Origin: Kappaphycus alvarezii
Lineage: Eukaryota > Rhodophyta > Florideophyceae > Gigartinales > Solieriaceae
Length of the DNA: 64,000 nucleotides
Assembly: GCA_002205965.3 (NCBI GenBank)
Contig: NADL03000113.1
Span: 1 to 64,000, forward strand
Direction: 5' to 3'
The notes under the pieces were generated by a model. That model searched no databases, had not been told where the DNA came from, and saw only the letters and a program-made list of their open reading frames with translations. The position numbers and the translations under genes were made by a program. Positions 12,076 to 22,150 of the stretch are shown one piece after another (the first letter of the stretch is position 1; each line of letters begins with the position of its first letter).

Positions 12076-12155
12076 GTTTTCTTTGGTTAGTGCAATATTT
12101 ATGCACCTTCTGTAGGCCTGTATCTTGATTACGATGCAGGCTGTGTTATATTTGA

Positions 12156-12186
12156 GGCTGATCCCTTGGGACCAATGGGATCAGCC
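12156..12186. repeat. perfect 10-bp hairpin
   Basis: GGCTGATCCC at 12156-12165 is exactly complementary to GGGATCAGCC at 12177-12186 around an 11-base loop that itself contains TTGG/CCAA. Flanking TTTG and CAAA extend the stem past one unpaired base. No terminator or Helitron end (CTRR) follows it. Confidence 0.7.
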
Positions 12187-12759
12187 CAAACAAAAAAATT
12201 AAATTTCGATGGGGATACAGGGGATTGCCCTTGCCAGCCACGCAGCAGATATAGCCGACTAAATCTTCCATGCATTAAAATAACCCAAAAACTTTCCCTT
12301 TGAATAAGCACCGTACGCAAATAAGTAAACTTTGTCCTCACTGCACGAATATCCGCCCTGTCTACATTCTCGTTTCTCTCTCCAGATACGGAGGAACACC
12401 CATTTTTACTCATCAGTTATCCTCTACAAAACAATCAAGTTCATCCCACAGACTGCGCATAGGAATCTACGGTATAGAGGGAGATTTCAGAATTATCAGA
12501 TGGTCAATTGGTTGAATCTGTAGTAGAGCTTTGGCAGCCATCATGGAAGGTTTAGCCATACCACAGCGCCAAAACTTGGCCCAAAAGCACGTATTGACCG
12601 AAATTCCTGCCCACTGTCTCATCCATGTCACAGCCTATACATTAAGAGTAAACCTACAGAAGTCTGTCCTTGTAGTATTTGCAGTCCCGTGTAGATTCTA
12701 CTGCATTGCTAAATATGAATAAGGCCGAACCGAAATCTACAACTATAATTTACCTCGCT

Positions 12760-13340
12760 ATGAACCTCGTTAGCAGTTCTCATGATGAAATTTCTGCCTC
12801 ATCATCTCTAACAGTTTCACAGGCAAACAGCAGTTTATGAAAGAAACCATCGCCTAAAAAGGCCGCAAAGGATGCTCTGGAGTGCCGAATTATAACAAGG
12901 ACGACTTTAATGCTTTACTTGACTTTGTTGAGAAATTGGAACAAATTGAAGCGAACTAATGGGCTGTTGTGGCAAACAAATTTAAGTCATGGAGTGAGAT
13001 ACACTGTAGACCTGCACGAGATCAAGATTCCTTAAAAATAACTTTGGAAAACTATGTAGCTCTCGAAAGAAAACCTATCCTGCCCTCCTGATTATCGTCG
13101 CGCTAAGAATATTGCTCGTAACATTCAGGGCAAAGTAGTACCGCAGATTTCCAGTAATAAAAATAGTTCTAATGAATAAAATGGGGACGGTAACGATAAT
13201 GAAGGTGATACTAACGGCATCGAGAGAGAAGTTGTTGTGTGAATAAGAACGAACAATTGCAGTTTGTCCGCAGGGGGTTTGGTGTCTGAGAAAGCCAAAA
13301 AGAAGGAAAAATTCATCGAAAACATGGAAACAAAGACGGT
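12760..13340 (+). pseudogene. SANT/Myb-like (DUF6818-like) protein, Harbinger accessory candidate
   Basis: An ATG at 12760 gives MNLVSSSHDEISASSSLTVS, then a basic KKPSPKKAAKD segment. The conserved domain reads NYNKDDFNALLDFVEKLEQI, then WAVVANKFKSW, RPARDQDSLK and, after a frameshift, PDYRRAKNIARNIQGK. This pattern (aromatic W, RP.R...SLK, RAK.IA..I) matches the DUF6818/SANT-like domain I know from oomycetes and rust fungi. A Ser/Asn/Asp-rich linker and a Lys/Glu-rich tail (SEKAKKKEKFIENME) follow. At least two frameshifts and two in-frame stops break it. It converges on a PIF/Harbinger transposase about 100 bases away, whose elements typically pair a transposase with a Myb/SANT-like partner. 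Confidence 0.6.
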
Positions 13341-13440
13341 TTACATCGGTTTACATTGGTATGATTGTGAAATCTATTAACACTAACAACGATTCTAGGG
13401 CTTATCCTGACCATGTTTTTTATTTGCTGATGCAGTGAGG

Positions 13441-14534
13441 TCAGAAGTAGATGTCGTGAAGCGAGAGATGGCACAAAACCTGAATGAGACCCAGACTTGA
13501 GACCAAGACTATGAAAACTGTAATGATTTCAGTTCCGCAGCACCTAGTAGAAAATGTACCCGGAGGAGGTAACGGAGCTTTCGGAAAATAATGCGATCGA
13601 CCAGTACGTCCCTGAGACCGCCACATTTCTCGCGTCAATGCTCGCAAGCTCATACTCGCGGACTTTTCTCCTCGGGCAGTAACCCGCTGGAGCGCATTAA
13701 GGAACGATTTGCATGTCGGCGTTAGGGTTATAGGTCGGTAGAATCTGACTTCTTCTCATTCTCTACGTGCGAAAGTTTAGTAAATGGCTGTCTCGTTTCT
13801 TTTTCGGGCTCTAAAACACTTTTCTATATGTACAGTCTTTGCTTTTCACAAACGCTAAGTCACCCAGTATAGCCATGACTGGAGGGTTCATAGTATCTGA
13901 TGACTTTGGTTAGTACAATCCTCTAGCTCCCGCAAGCTTTTTATTATGCCAACTACCAGGGTATTTGATTCCATCAGGAATTATTTCGCTAAAGACGTTG
14001 AAGATGAATAGGTTCGTCACCTCCTCTGACTGCTTTAACAGTCGTAGTATGCGTTTTGTAGGATTTTGTCTCCATATTTATGGCATTTAAAAGAGCCTCC
14101 ATCGGTGACGGCAAACAAGCCTTTCAAAGACAGTCCGAACTTCGTATTATTCTCCAAAAGTGCTGCTGATGCTTTTTGCTCTTCATGACTCGGCCAACTT
14201 ATTTTTAGAAGAGTAGCCTCTTTTTTCGTCACTGCTTTGTACGATACGAATAACACGTAGTCTAATTATATAGTAATTGAACTCGGAACAAGACAAAAAA
14301 ATGTGCATAATTGCTTTAGTTTACCATTTTTCGAAGATAGCACAGTGCTATTCCCAGTAAATCTACGGATTCAGGCAATAACATTGGTCCTTTAGTGCTT
14401 AAACTTGTTATGTACGAACTTCCATAGTTGCATTGCATCCTTCCAGTTTCAAACAGCGGGGGTAGGTCCTGCATAAACAGATATCGAGTGATATTTGTGA
14501 CATCTACAAGGTCAATTTCTGTTCCCTGCACCAC
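13441..14534 (-). pseudogene. PIF/Harbinger DDE transposase relic
   Basis: The minus strand reads an N-terminal segment (MVQGTEIDLVDV..., PESVDLLGIALCYLRKM, 14534-14316), then ISWPSHEEQKASAALL and GLFAVTDGGSF (14220-14090), QNAYYDC (about 14040), and in a shifted frame NLFIFNVF, YPGSWHNKKLAGARGLY and PPVMAILGDLAF (14000-13850). These are hallmarks of the DDE_Tnp_4 family: a VxDG first-Asp motif, the YPGSWHD-type motif with the second Asp changed to Asn, and the LGDxAF segment. The tail to 13441 keeps a weak match to the family C-terminus. Frameshifts and stops occur throughout. Terminal inverted repeats were not found. Confidence 0.65.
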
Positions 14535-14852
14535 TATCAGGCGCCAAAGGGTCTAATCGTATTCGATTTTAGGGTGCAAAACGACTTTTCGTGTGTGTTT
14601 GGGAAGTTTTTTGGGAAGTTTTTTGGGATCTTTTTGACGTTTTTCATGCTTTCTAAGGTGCAAAGATACGCTTAAAGTCGCAGAAAATGCTGCCGTCGCA
14701 GTGCAAAAGACGTATTTCTGTTATTCTGAGGCCATTGGTCTCATGTGCTCAACTGTCGAACGGTATGGTATTTGGGGGGGACCTCTGAGGTCTGGTTCAG
14801 ACTGCCTTATTGGTGGGCAGCTGGTCAGAAATTTAGCCATGTGATTGGATAC

Positions 14853-15026
14853 TGTTGGCATTCGGGTAATTTCTGGAATCTCCAAGTATTCAATATAAAA
14901 TTTTTGTGCTTTTACTTCCTGCCAGGGAGAAGCGTAACCAATACCTTCTTTCTTTTAAAAATATAAGCGTCAACCCCCTTCCTTTTGTATCCCGTGAAGA
15001 TGGTTGCGGCATACCGTAGCGAGCCA
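14853..15026 (-). repeat. short LTR (~175 bp), same family as 39773-39948
   Basis: Both copies share TTTTTGTGCTTTTAC-like, AAGCGTAACCA, CCTTCTTTCTTTT, CCCCCTTCCTTTTGTA and CGAGCCA blocks in the same order and are almost equal in length. On the minus strand this copy begins TGGCTCGC after a purine-rich AAGGGAGG stretch, contains TTATATTTTTAAAAG as a TATA-like word, and ends CAACA. It would be the 3' LTR of the integrase fragment to its right. Confidence 0.6.
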
Positions 15027-15599
15027 TGCTGGGCCTCCCTTCGGAATCCCTGTCCCTACAACATGCCCATGTCTGACTGTATTCCATTCTCCGGCATACA
15101 GCTGCAAAGCTCCTTATTTCCTTTCTTTTCCTTTCATTTCTTGTTTTTGTTCTGAATCCACTGCGCTCCCGAGGAGATCCTCCATCTCGGGCCCTGCTGC
15201 GCCTTTCTCCTCGTGCAGCCCATGGCAACGGTTACCCGAGCCCGCTTTGCGATTTCCGCGCACTGATGCCTCCTCCCGACACCAATGAACGACTGAAGTG
15301 TGGTCCCAAACAACCGGTATACGAATGTGTCATCAGGCAGATCAGCAGTATGTGTGGTCGTGAGCTGATGCTCGTGGTGCAGTTTCGTCGGATCGCGGCG
15401 TCGGTTGCCAGATGTCGCAGCAAGGGAAAGTGGCCTTCCTCGTTTCATCTTCCTTCTCTCCAGCATTTTCCCTTCTTTCTTGGATTCCGATAACCGCCGG
15501 ATCCTGGTAACTAATTCCCACCTATCTTCCCTCTTCCTTTCCTACTCCTTCTCGCACTAATGTTGGAGTAGTTGGGTAGGACGCTTCAAATAACTAACT

Positions 15600-16160
15600 A
15601 GCCTCTAGAGTGAATTCCCTGACGCTTGGTGCGACCCGTACACGAAACTAATTCGTACCGTGAGTGATCGAATTTGGTCACACGGCACGGTCCGTAGAAG
15701 TAAGATTTAAACGCGGCCTATTTACGGGTCTTATTGAACGCGGGACCATGTGCCACTAGCACTTCATCTCCTAGTGAGAAATTATTCCCCTTCTTACTGT
15801 TGCTTGCTTCCGAGTACTTAGCAGCCGCAGTAGCGCGCACGCCCGACTAGCTGAACATCTCGGGTAGCCTTTGATGAGGGCCTACATCGGCGAAGAGCGC
15901 CATTGCGTCTCTAGCTGACATCCTTGGGTTGATTCCGTACATCATACGGAACGAAGAGGGGGTGGGGCCACGATCACGAATAAGATAACCGTAAAGAGGC
16001 TTTGTAAGTACCTGTGCTCGCCCTAGTAAACATTTTCGATGCAAAAGGAGGCTCATTGGATGATTTGACAACTGGCGTTAGGAGGATGTATGGACTACCG
16101 GCCAATTAGGCCAGCGTCGTCCTTTGGTGCTCCTGTTGCGTTCCTTTTGTCCTCCAATCG
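15600..16160 (-). pseudogene. Ty3/gypsy integrase C-terminal fragment
   Basis: The minus strand reads TPSSFRMMYGINPRMSARDA (about 15970-15910), the end of a gypsy integrase core. Then, across frames, it gives a segment equivalent to NFSLGDEVLVAHGPAFNK (about 15770) followed by YFYGPCR-like and VSCTGRTKR-like pieces. That is the GPY/F-type domain, closely parallel to Ty3-B 33130-33330. A ~570-base basic, non-conserved stretch separates it from the LTR at 14853-15026. RT and RNase H are missing. Confidence 0.6.
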
Positions 16161-16930
16161 CAGAACCAGTCGTTTTACTGTGTTCCTTGCAACCTCCTAA
16201 AACGAAAGTTAACACCGATTCCAGCAGCATTTCCAATTATTCCGTTTATTATTTGTCATGATACAATCGGAGTACCCATTCAACAGCTTTAGGAAGCCCC
16301 CATGTGTTATCGGAGGATTTGTGGCCGTTGAAAAGGAACCAATGGTCTAATGGTCCTTGTACAGTACTCCGCAATCAGTTTACGCGTTGCATCAGGATGG
16401 TCAGCAATGTCTACATCACATATCTGGAGCGCGAAGCAAATTTATCGCTGCATTTCAAACCTAATCGGCGACAAAAAATGATTGGCCCTCGTCAAATCTC
16501 GAGAATGTTCGTTATCTTATGCAACTTCAAAACAAGGTAATATTTTCCCTTTGAATTCTTAACACTAAAGCAATATTTCATCCAGTAAGTCCAACAATTC
16601 GTCTCGCAATACCGTCCGGAGCCGCATTTTCATTGTCCAAAAGGTAGTTGTTTTCGCAACGGGGTCAATAACCAACGTTTTCGTACCTAGTTGGCTTGAA
16701 AAATTCCATTCAGACGGATATATGTGTTGCGTAATTCCGATGTAGTTTCCAATCGCTGCGAAATCCCCAACGGTAGCGTTCGAGAAGGCTTATGAATCCC
16801 GGAGATCGACATATACCTGTTTCAGTTCATTAACCCGCAGTTGAACGCTCAGTCTGCGACAACAGTTTTTCTCGAACCCTTTGCTCCAAAAAGACCAAAG
16901 GTATACTCAAGGAAAACAATAACACTTCAT
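16160..16930. other. no recognised gene
   Basis: The sequence is AT-rich. One 78-codon plus-strand ORF (16304-16540) has no recognised domain. No repeat shared with the rest of the window was noticed. Confidence 0.3.
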
Positions 16931-17770
16931 AGTACAATCAAATCATATTCCGTTGGATGAAGAACCAAAAGTTTCAAAGTGAGGAATATACTATGCAGAA
17001 ATGTAAGAAGCACATCGAGCACCCGCCAGCATCGATGACCCTCAAACATTCCCGCTACCTCTTGCAGCTCTTCCTCACACCTCATCTTGACGCCCCAAAT
17101 GATGTAAACGATTCTTTCTGTACTCCCTCTGTGCTGCCTTCTCATCCAATCCCTCCACATCGGCAATATAAGATTGCAGAAACGTTCTCAGCTGCATTCT
17201 GGTAGCAATTCGAAATGAAAGACCGTACATCTCCGCGGTACATGTACCAAAACAGAAGTCTCTGTAATACCATTTCCGAGGAACTTTCAACACTCCTGTC
17301 CTCGACAATACCACTGCCACCATAAAAGTGGTCTCCATAAAACAACTTATAAGCCTCCCAAAACTTTCCATTTTGCGTCATCGACTCCCCGGCCTTTGCA
17401 CGAGCGTTAAGTGTTGACTTTATGACCCCAACATATCTCTCAACCCAGAACTGACTTTAGTTCACCGGTGGTCCAATCTCTGAATACAGTCTTTCAGGTC
17501 CAGGAGAAGATGGATTGTTAGCTTGCAAAGGACAAAGCGTTCCTCCTAAATTTCTAATATTCTTTCTCATAGTGATGAAGAAACCTTGACGCGAGGTTTG
17601 CCTATTTTCTTAACTTCCAGGTCGGACAAAGAAGGTCGTGACCAAATATCAATGATGCGAGCAAACATCCTAAGCCCTAACATGATTCTTTCAGGTAAAT
17701 GACCATCAAATAACACCAGACAATAGTTGAGCATAAACTAGCGATATTCGGCGGCCTTCCAAGATCTGTA
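16930..17770 (-). pseudogene. CACTA/EnSpm-like transposase C-terminal fragment
   Basis: The minus strand reads, across frames, LNYCLVLFDGHLPERIMLGL, MFARIIDIWSRPSLSDLEVK, IHLLLDLKDCIQ, FWVERYVGVIKS and NARAKAGESMTQ. The order (gap-LPE motif, ~60-residue helical region, HLLLHLxDCI, FWxERxxGVIK) resembles the C-terminal domain found after the catalytic core of CACTA/EnSpm-type transposases in fungi and plants. A conserved-looking tail continues to about 17075. The catalytic core is not present. It sits between two unrelated gypsy fragments of the same orientation. Confidence 0.45.
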
Positions 17771-17962
17771 CACGGAGGTATCCACGGGCTAGAGCCAAAA
17801 GCAGACTGCCCAGTGTTACTCCCCACCTCTATCAACTCCTCATCGATCATTGCCAAAGAGCCTGAAGTGATCACAATGTCCTTACTATAGAACCTTGTAA
17901 ATCTTTTCAAATGATTTTTCTCTCCTTTGAATATCTCCAACAAATACTTCTATATGTTGTAA

Positions 17963-20571
17963 TCAAGGTGCATCGTCTCTATTCCTATTTCTATAGGAAT
18001 AGAGTCGAATGGCAAGAAGCTGGGCAGTCAGCAGAAGGTGATCTTCTTTCATGCTCTGAATTACGTCCTTTGATTCGATATTATCGCAAAAAGAAACAAA
18101 TTCAGGTATCAAACCTACCCAAGAATTCCAGTCTTCATCTGTTTCAAACCCAGAATCACAATCATCCCATGCCGTGTTCATTATCCCTCCAGCGTACCCT
18201 TTTCCACTTCCGAAAGTGTTAGTTGGTTCGGAATTTTCGCTGTCATAGCTAGAAGTGAAATCTTCACTGTCCGTTTCTCTTAAATCCTCCGGATGTGTGT
18301 TTTTGTCGAAATACAGGGATATCTTCACGGTTGGGCCGTCAATATTAACTGAAACGATTTGGTTGCCCAAGTCCATGCATGTCCTAGTCTTTCACGGTAG
18401 AGCAGCCAATGATTGTATCGAAAGGGAGATAAGGCATGACAATAAAGTCTACTTAACCTTTAGATTCCCCAAAGAACACGGAAACATTGTCAAAAGTGCC
18501 CATGCATTTTGATGCGGTTCCAGCCGCTACAGTTATTCTTCGAGTAGTTGGAATAATTTCGAGACCTAGATCTGTCACCAAAGTTTCTGAAATGAGGTTT
18601 GGAACAGCGCCCGAATCGAAAAGAGCTTGGGTTTTCATTCCAATACTTTGACTGGTACCAGCTTAAGACGTCTTGGTGCTGTCGAGGCCGATTGAAGAAA
18701 CAGTTTCTTACCCTTAGCGGACTTATTAGACCTGATAATTTTTTTGAGTTCTTTTCTCGCATCCTCTGCGTCGCCCCTCAAAAGTTGACCAAACGTTATT
18801 CCAGTTGGGGCCGATGCAAGCTCAGCCACCAAATTGTACTTCTTCACATATTCTAGTACGTCCTTCGGATATCTTAAATTTCTTACTCTTTTTCGTCTTC
18901 TTGGCCGGAGTGACTCCCTCCTGGAACAACTTGATCAGACCTCTTGGTTCGAGGAGGTACAGGTGCTGGGATATGCTCCAGCATTCCATAATCTAGCCTA
19001 GGTTTTTTCGATAAAATGTTCCCTTCCCCATCCCTTTTTGTCACATTGACGACTGATTTCTTCAGCGATGGATACGTTACCGGCATCCGTCAACTTTGAT
19101 CCTTTCTGTTTTGTAAGATTTTCATCTCTGGTCCTGACTCGCTCCTCGCGTCCGATAGATTTGCTCTTCTGTTGTCTTTAGACCAGCAGTTACTTTCATG
19201 ATGCCCATATCGTCCGCACTTTCCACAACGAGTGTTTCTATGTGGATTATCAGGACACCTATTTGCAAAGTGTCCAGGCTTGTGACAGTAGGAACAGACT
19301 TCTGCGGCCTTAGGGGCCCCAGACTGGTTCTTCTTAATGGTAAGAGTAAGGCTTTCCAACTGCGAGGTTATCATGTCAAGTCGATTATCGAATCGGGTTT
19401 CCAACATTTCTTCCAATTTTTTGACATTGCTCCTGACAGATTCTAATGCTCGCTGACTAGTAGCCGGCCTTTGATAATTCTTTTCAGGATGTACGATCGG
19501 CATAATGTACGGGTTTCCCTCGGTACTTCACTTAGTGACTGAAACGTCTCCGAATTTTTGACAAATTCTACTATGGTACCCTTCAGTTCATTAAAAGTGT
19601 GAGGGCCCTTGATGAGGAGGAAATCGGAGAGCCGCTTATCCCCATCGCCGCCTTACGCAGCATTCCGTACTTGGCTTGGGCGTTGAACCCAGCCTTTTCA
19701 TAGAGATCACACAAGTATACCAATGAGCTTAACAAATCGTCGAAGTTGAGCCGGGCCTCTATGGCGGTACGAATCATCTCATCTGGTTCTACCTCCTTAG
19801 CATATTCTTTCACAAGCCACTCACATTGTTTTATTTCACTTCACAGACCTTACAGCTTTACACGAATTCACTGCATCTACTGTACTGTAGATTCAAACCA
19901 CTGGTAACCTTGCAACCAGGGCTACTAGGTACTTTGCTGTCATTACACCTTCCTTACAGATCTGAAGACAGCGTTTGACCCCATTGGTACACTTGGAATA
20001 GTTACGGGCGAGTTGCATACTGGGATATTATATCATTGCTTTACCAATCAAAAGTCGCCTTGCTCTCCCATGCCACCTGGACCAATGTACTTCTTACATC
20101 TTGTCAGTGTATGTCACTCGTGCCGACTACAATTCTGAAAGCGCTACTTACGATACCGTCAAGGCTGTTTTACGGGAACACTATTGAATTCGCTACTGTT
20201 AGACTGCATTTTCCTTTAGTTTGTAGCTATCTGCAGTTCTATATTAACCCTGGATTGGAGCGGCCGGCTTAACCCAGCCAGCCTCAACCAAAAGTTTCAA
20301 CCACAATTCTACCTTGATCTGGTCGTGTGCGCTGAACACCCCACACACATACCTCACCGAAGTTACGCCCATTCGCGTCAAGAGACCATCCGTTGATAAA
20401 CTTGGCCTTATATTTGTGCTTTGCGTCATCATGAAGATAGGCGAAGATACTTTCTGCCTTCTCTTCATCGCTCTTCTCACGCATCAAAACGTTGACATAT
20501 GTATAGAGGAACTCCTCAAAGTCTTCACTCTTGCCCCCTGTGATCAATATACGAGCAGCGTTGAGATCCAT
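17963..20571 (-). pseudogene. Ty3/gypsy gag-protease relic (Ty3-D)
   Basis: Gag starts at an ATG at 20571 (MDLNAARILITGGKSEDFEE) and continues with REKSDEEKAESIFAYLHDDA. The gag middle is at 19813-19583 (NFDDLLSSLVYLCDLYEKAG). Two intact CCHC knuckles lie at about 19300-19200 (CSYCHKPGHFANRC; CGKCGRYGHHESNC) in a 137-codon frame with a coiled-coil start. A pre-protease segment (18847-18640, NLVAELASAPTGITFGQLLR) and an aspartic protease (FDSGAVPNLIS, 18620, DSGA intact) follow, with an acidic tail to 17963. RT onward is absent, replaced by a CACTA-like fragment. Frameshifts separate the frames. Its 5' side runs into the primer site and LTR copy b. Confidence 0.75.
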
Positions 20572-20644
20572 GATTACAGAAAAGAAATCCCCCCGAAGTG
20601 TTCCCTAATACTGCTCAACTGGAATAAGTCGTGTGTAACCCCCT

Positions 20645-20658
20645 CCACAAGAGTACCA
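20645..20658 (-). other. primer-binding site of Ty3-D
   Basis: The minus strand reads TGGTACTCTTGTGG two bases after the LTR end CCCTATCA at 20661. The same primer site follows the 5' LTRs of Ty3-A (TGGCACTCTTGCG) and Ty3-B (TGGTACTCTTGCG). It implies a tRNA primer whose 3' end includes CAAGAGTACCA. This junction ties the acidic-ORF repeat to a gypsy element as its 5' LTR. Confidence 0.7.
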
Positions 20659-20660
20659 AA

Positions 20661-22150
20661 TGATAGGGGTAAATCTTCGGGAGGAGAGATACTCAGAACC
20701 AACTACCCCAAGAAGGAGGTGTTGCAAGCGACAAAAGTGCAACCGTAATATAGTTGAACGAACAAAAAGGAGTTTATATGGAAAAGAGTTGAGAGGGCTA
20801 CAAGCAAGTATGGAAGGGGCAGGGTCTACCACTGATGCTCTGGCGATCAGCGTAGGAAAAATATTTCTTGGGTCTGGAGTTGACTCTGAACTTCCTACTA
20901 CTCGGGACTTGACTTGAAGTTGTCTCCCAACTTGCTTGACCTCTCCATGAAGAAGCAGTTTACTCAGCTTATATAGACTTTTGGCTACCCCGTAAGTCCG
21001 AACAAAACTACAGAAGATACCAAGAAATGCATAAAAACACTTTGTGTGGACGATACACTCCAAACAAAAGGTACTTAAGAAACTAACAATCAATATGGTC
21101 CTCTTATTTCCCATTCTCTAAATCAGATCCAAACAAATCCTCCAAAATATCCCTGCTGCCCAAGCAGTCCCCACATATATCTGCGAACGGCTCATTACTA
21201 TCTTTTTCCTCCTGGGAGATATCTAAACTACTAAAGATATCCCAATCCGGTTCCATCGTCGGTACCACTTGTTCCATACATTCCACCATTCCAACACTTC
21301 CCATGCCTCCCTGTCCTTCACCCTCCTCGTCTTATCTTCGTCCTCATCCTCGTCCTCATCCTCGTCCTCGTTCTCGACATCCTCTACGTCCTCCTCGTCC
21401 TCCTCATCCTCCTCATTCTCCTCGTCCTCCTCATCCTCCTCATTCTCCTCATTCTCCTCGTCCTCCTCATCATTGACCCTCGTAGACCAATTCCGAGGCT
21501 GCCCACTCCTCAAAGGTCTCCCCAGCTCCCCTCTCGACTTCCCACTCCTGCCTCTCAGGTACCTCCTCGGCCTCATCCTCGACGAAGAACTTGAGGAAGA
21601 ACTCGATTATCTTCTTCATAGTCTGGCGTCGCAGGTAGTCGTATGCGTCCGTCGGGCCATACGCAGCGAGCGCAAGGCCGTCTTAGGGGCGAGAGGGGCG
21701 GATTTGGTGATGGGGGCGGAGGGATGATGGTTGTTCATTTTGGATTTAAATGATTATGGACGGAGAATAGAGGGTGTGAGTGGGAGGGTAGTGTGTGTAG
21801 GGATTGGTGGATCTCAAAAAAATTGGGTAAAACGGGTTTAAGTAAACCTTAGAGGCGGATTGGAGTCGTCACTGAAAAGTTGAAATCGAAATTGCAGTAG
21901 CGCATTTGCACGGAATTTCTACATAAGGAGTGAGTGTGATGAAGAAGGTAGATTAAAAAAGACGTAAAACGCTAATTTGAAGGAGAGGATACAAGTATTA
22001 AAATATCTAGGGAGGATGGGAGGCAAATTTGGAAAGGACAGTGAGCGAAGTCAGGGGCGGGATTGTTGTAAGTTGCTGGACTACATGAGAGAGGACCATT
22101 TTCTGTATTACACAAGGGGAGGATCACTTTTTGTATTACAGCAGGGTCGG
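20661..22150 (-). repeat. acidic-ORF LTR family, copy b: 5' LTR of Ty3-D
   Basis: The unit ends (plus-strand left) TGATAGGGGTAAATC, identical in plan to the ends at 44904 and 43835. Its last ~340 bases on the minus strand contain TCTATATAAGC and the shared U5-like blocks. Upstream lie the acidic ORF (21739-21104) and promoter-like TTTAAAT words at 21745 and 21840. Blocks such as CGCATTTGC and AAAATATCTAG are shared only with copy d (subfamily B). The outer end is not defined; homology with copy d fades at about 22130-22150. A gypsy primer site abuts the inner end. Confidence 0.7.
21104..21739 (-). pseudogene. acidic LTR-encoded protein, copy b
   Basis: An ATG at 21739 gives MNNHHPSAPITKSAP. 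After a frame change the conserved module reads YGPTDAYDYLRRQTMKKIIE, matching GPNDYDDYCRRL of copy a. The acidic tract (21490-21330) is an uninterrupted run of Glu/Asp-rich residues about 50 long in one frame. The C-terminal module, in another frame, reads CMEQVVPTMEPDWDIFSSLD, ISQE, PFADICGDCLG, RDILEDLFGSDLENGK, stop at 21104. Between copies a and b many C-terminal codon differences are synonymous (for example in ISQ, PFAD and LFGSD), which suggests past selection on the protein. The three parts lie in different frames, so splicing, frameshifting or decay is needed to join them. Confidence 0.6.

Larger units (their letters stand above)
11491..12759. other. no recognised gene; short repeats
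   Basis: Two ~30-base near-copies ending GGTTCCCCGGTAG lie at about 11590-11620 and 11645-11675. The ORFs at 11693-12106 (-) and 12129-12413 (-) show no recognised domain; the first is driven by the GTGGTCGGTG repeat. Hairpin and minisatellite are listed separately. Confidence 0.3.

Noticed and set aside
21269-21727. 152-codon Ser-rich plus-strand ORF
   Set aside because: It is the antisense of the Glu/Asp-rich tract of the acidic ORF; poly-Ser arises from complementing GAG/GAC codons.
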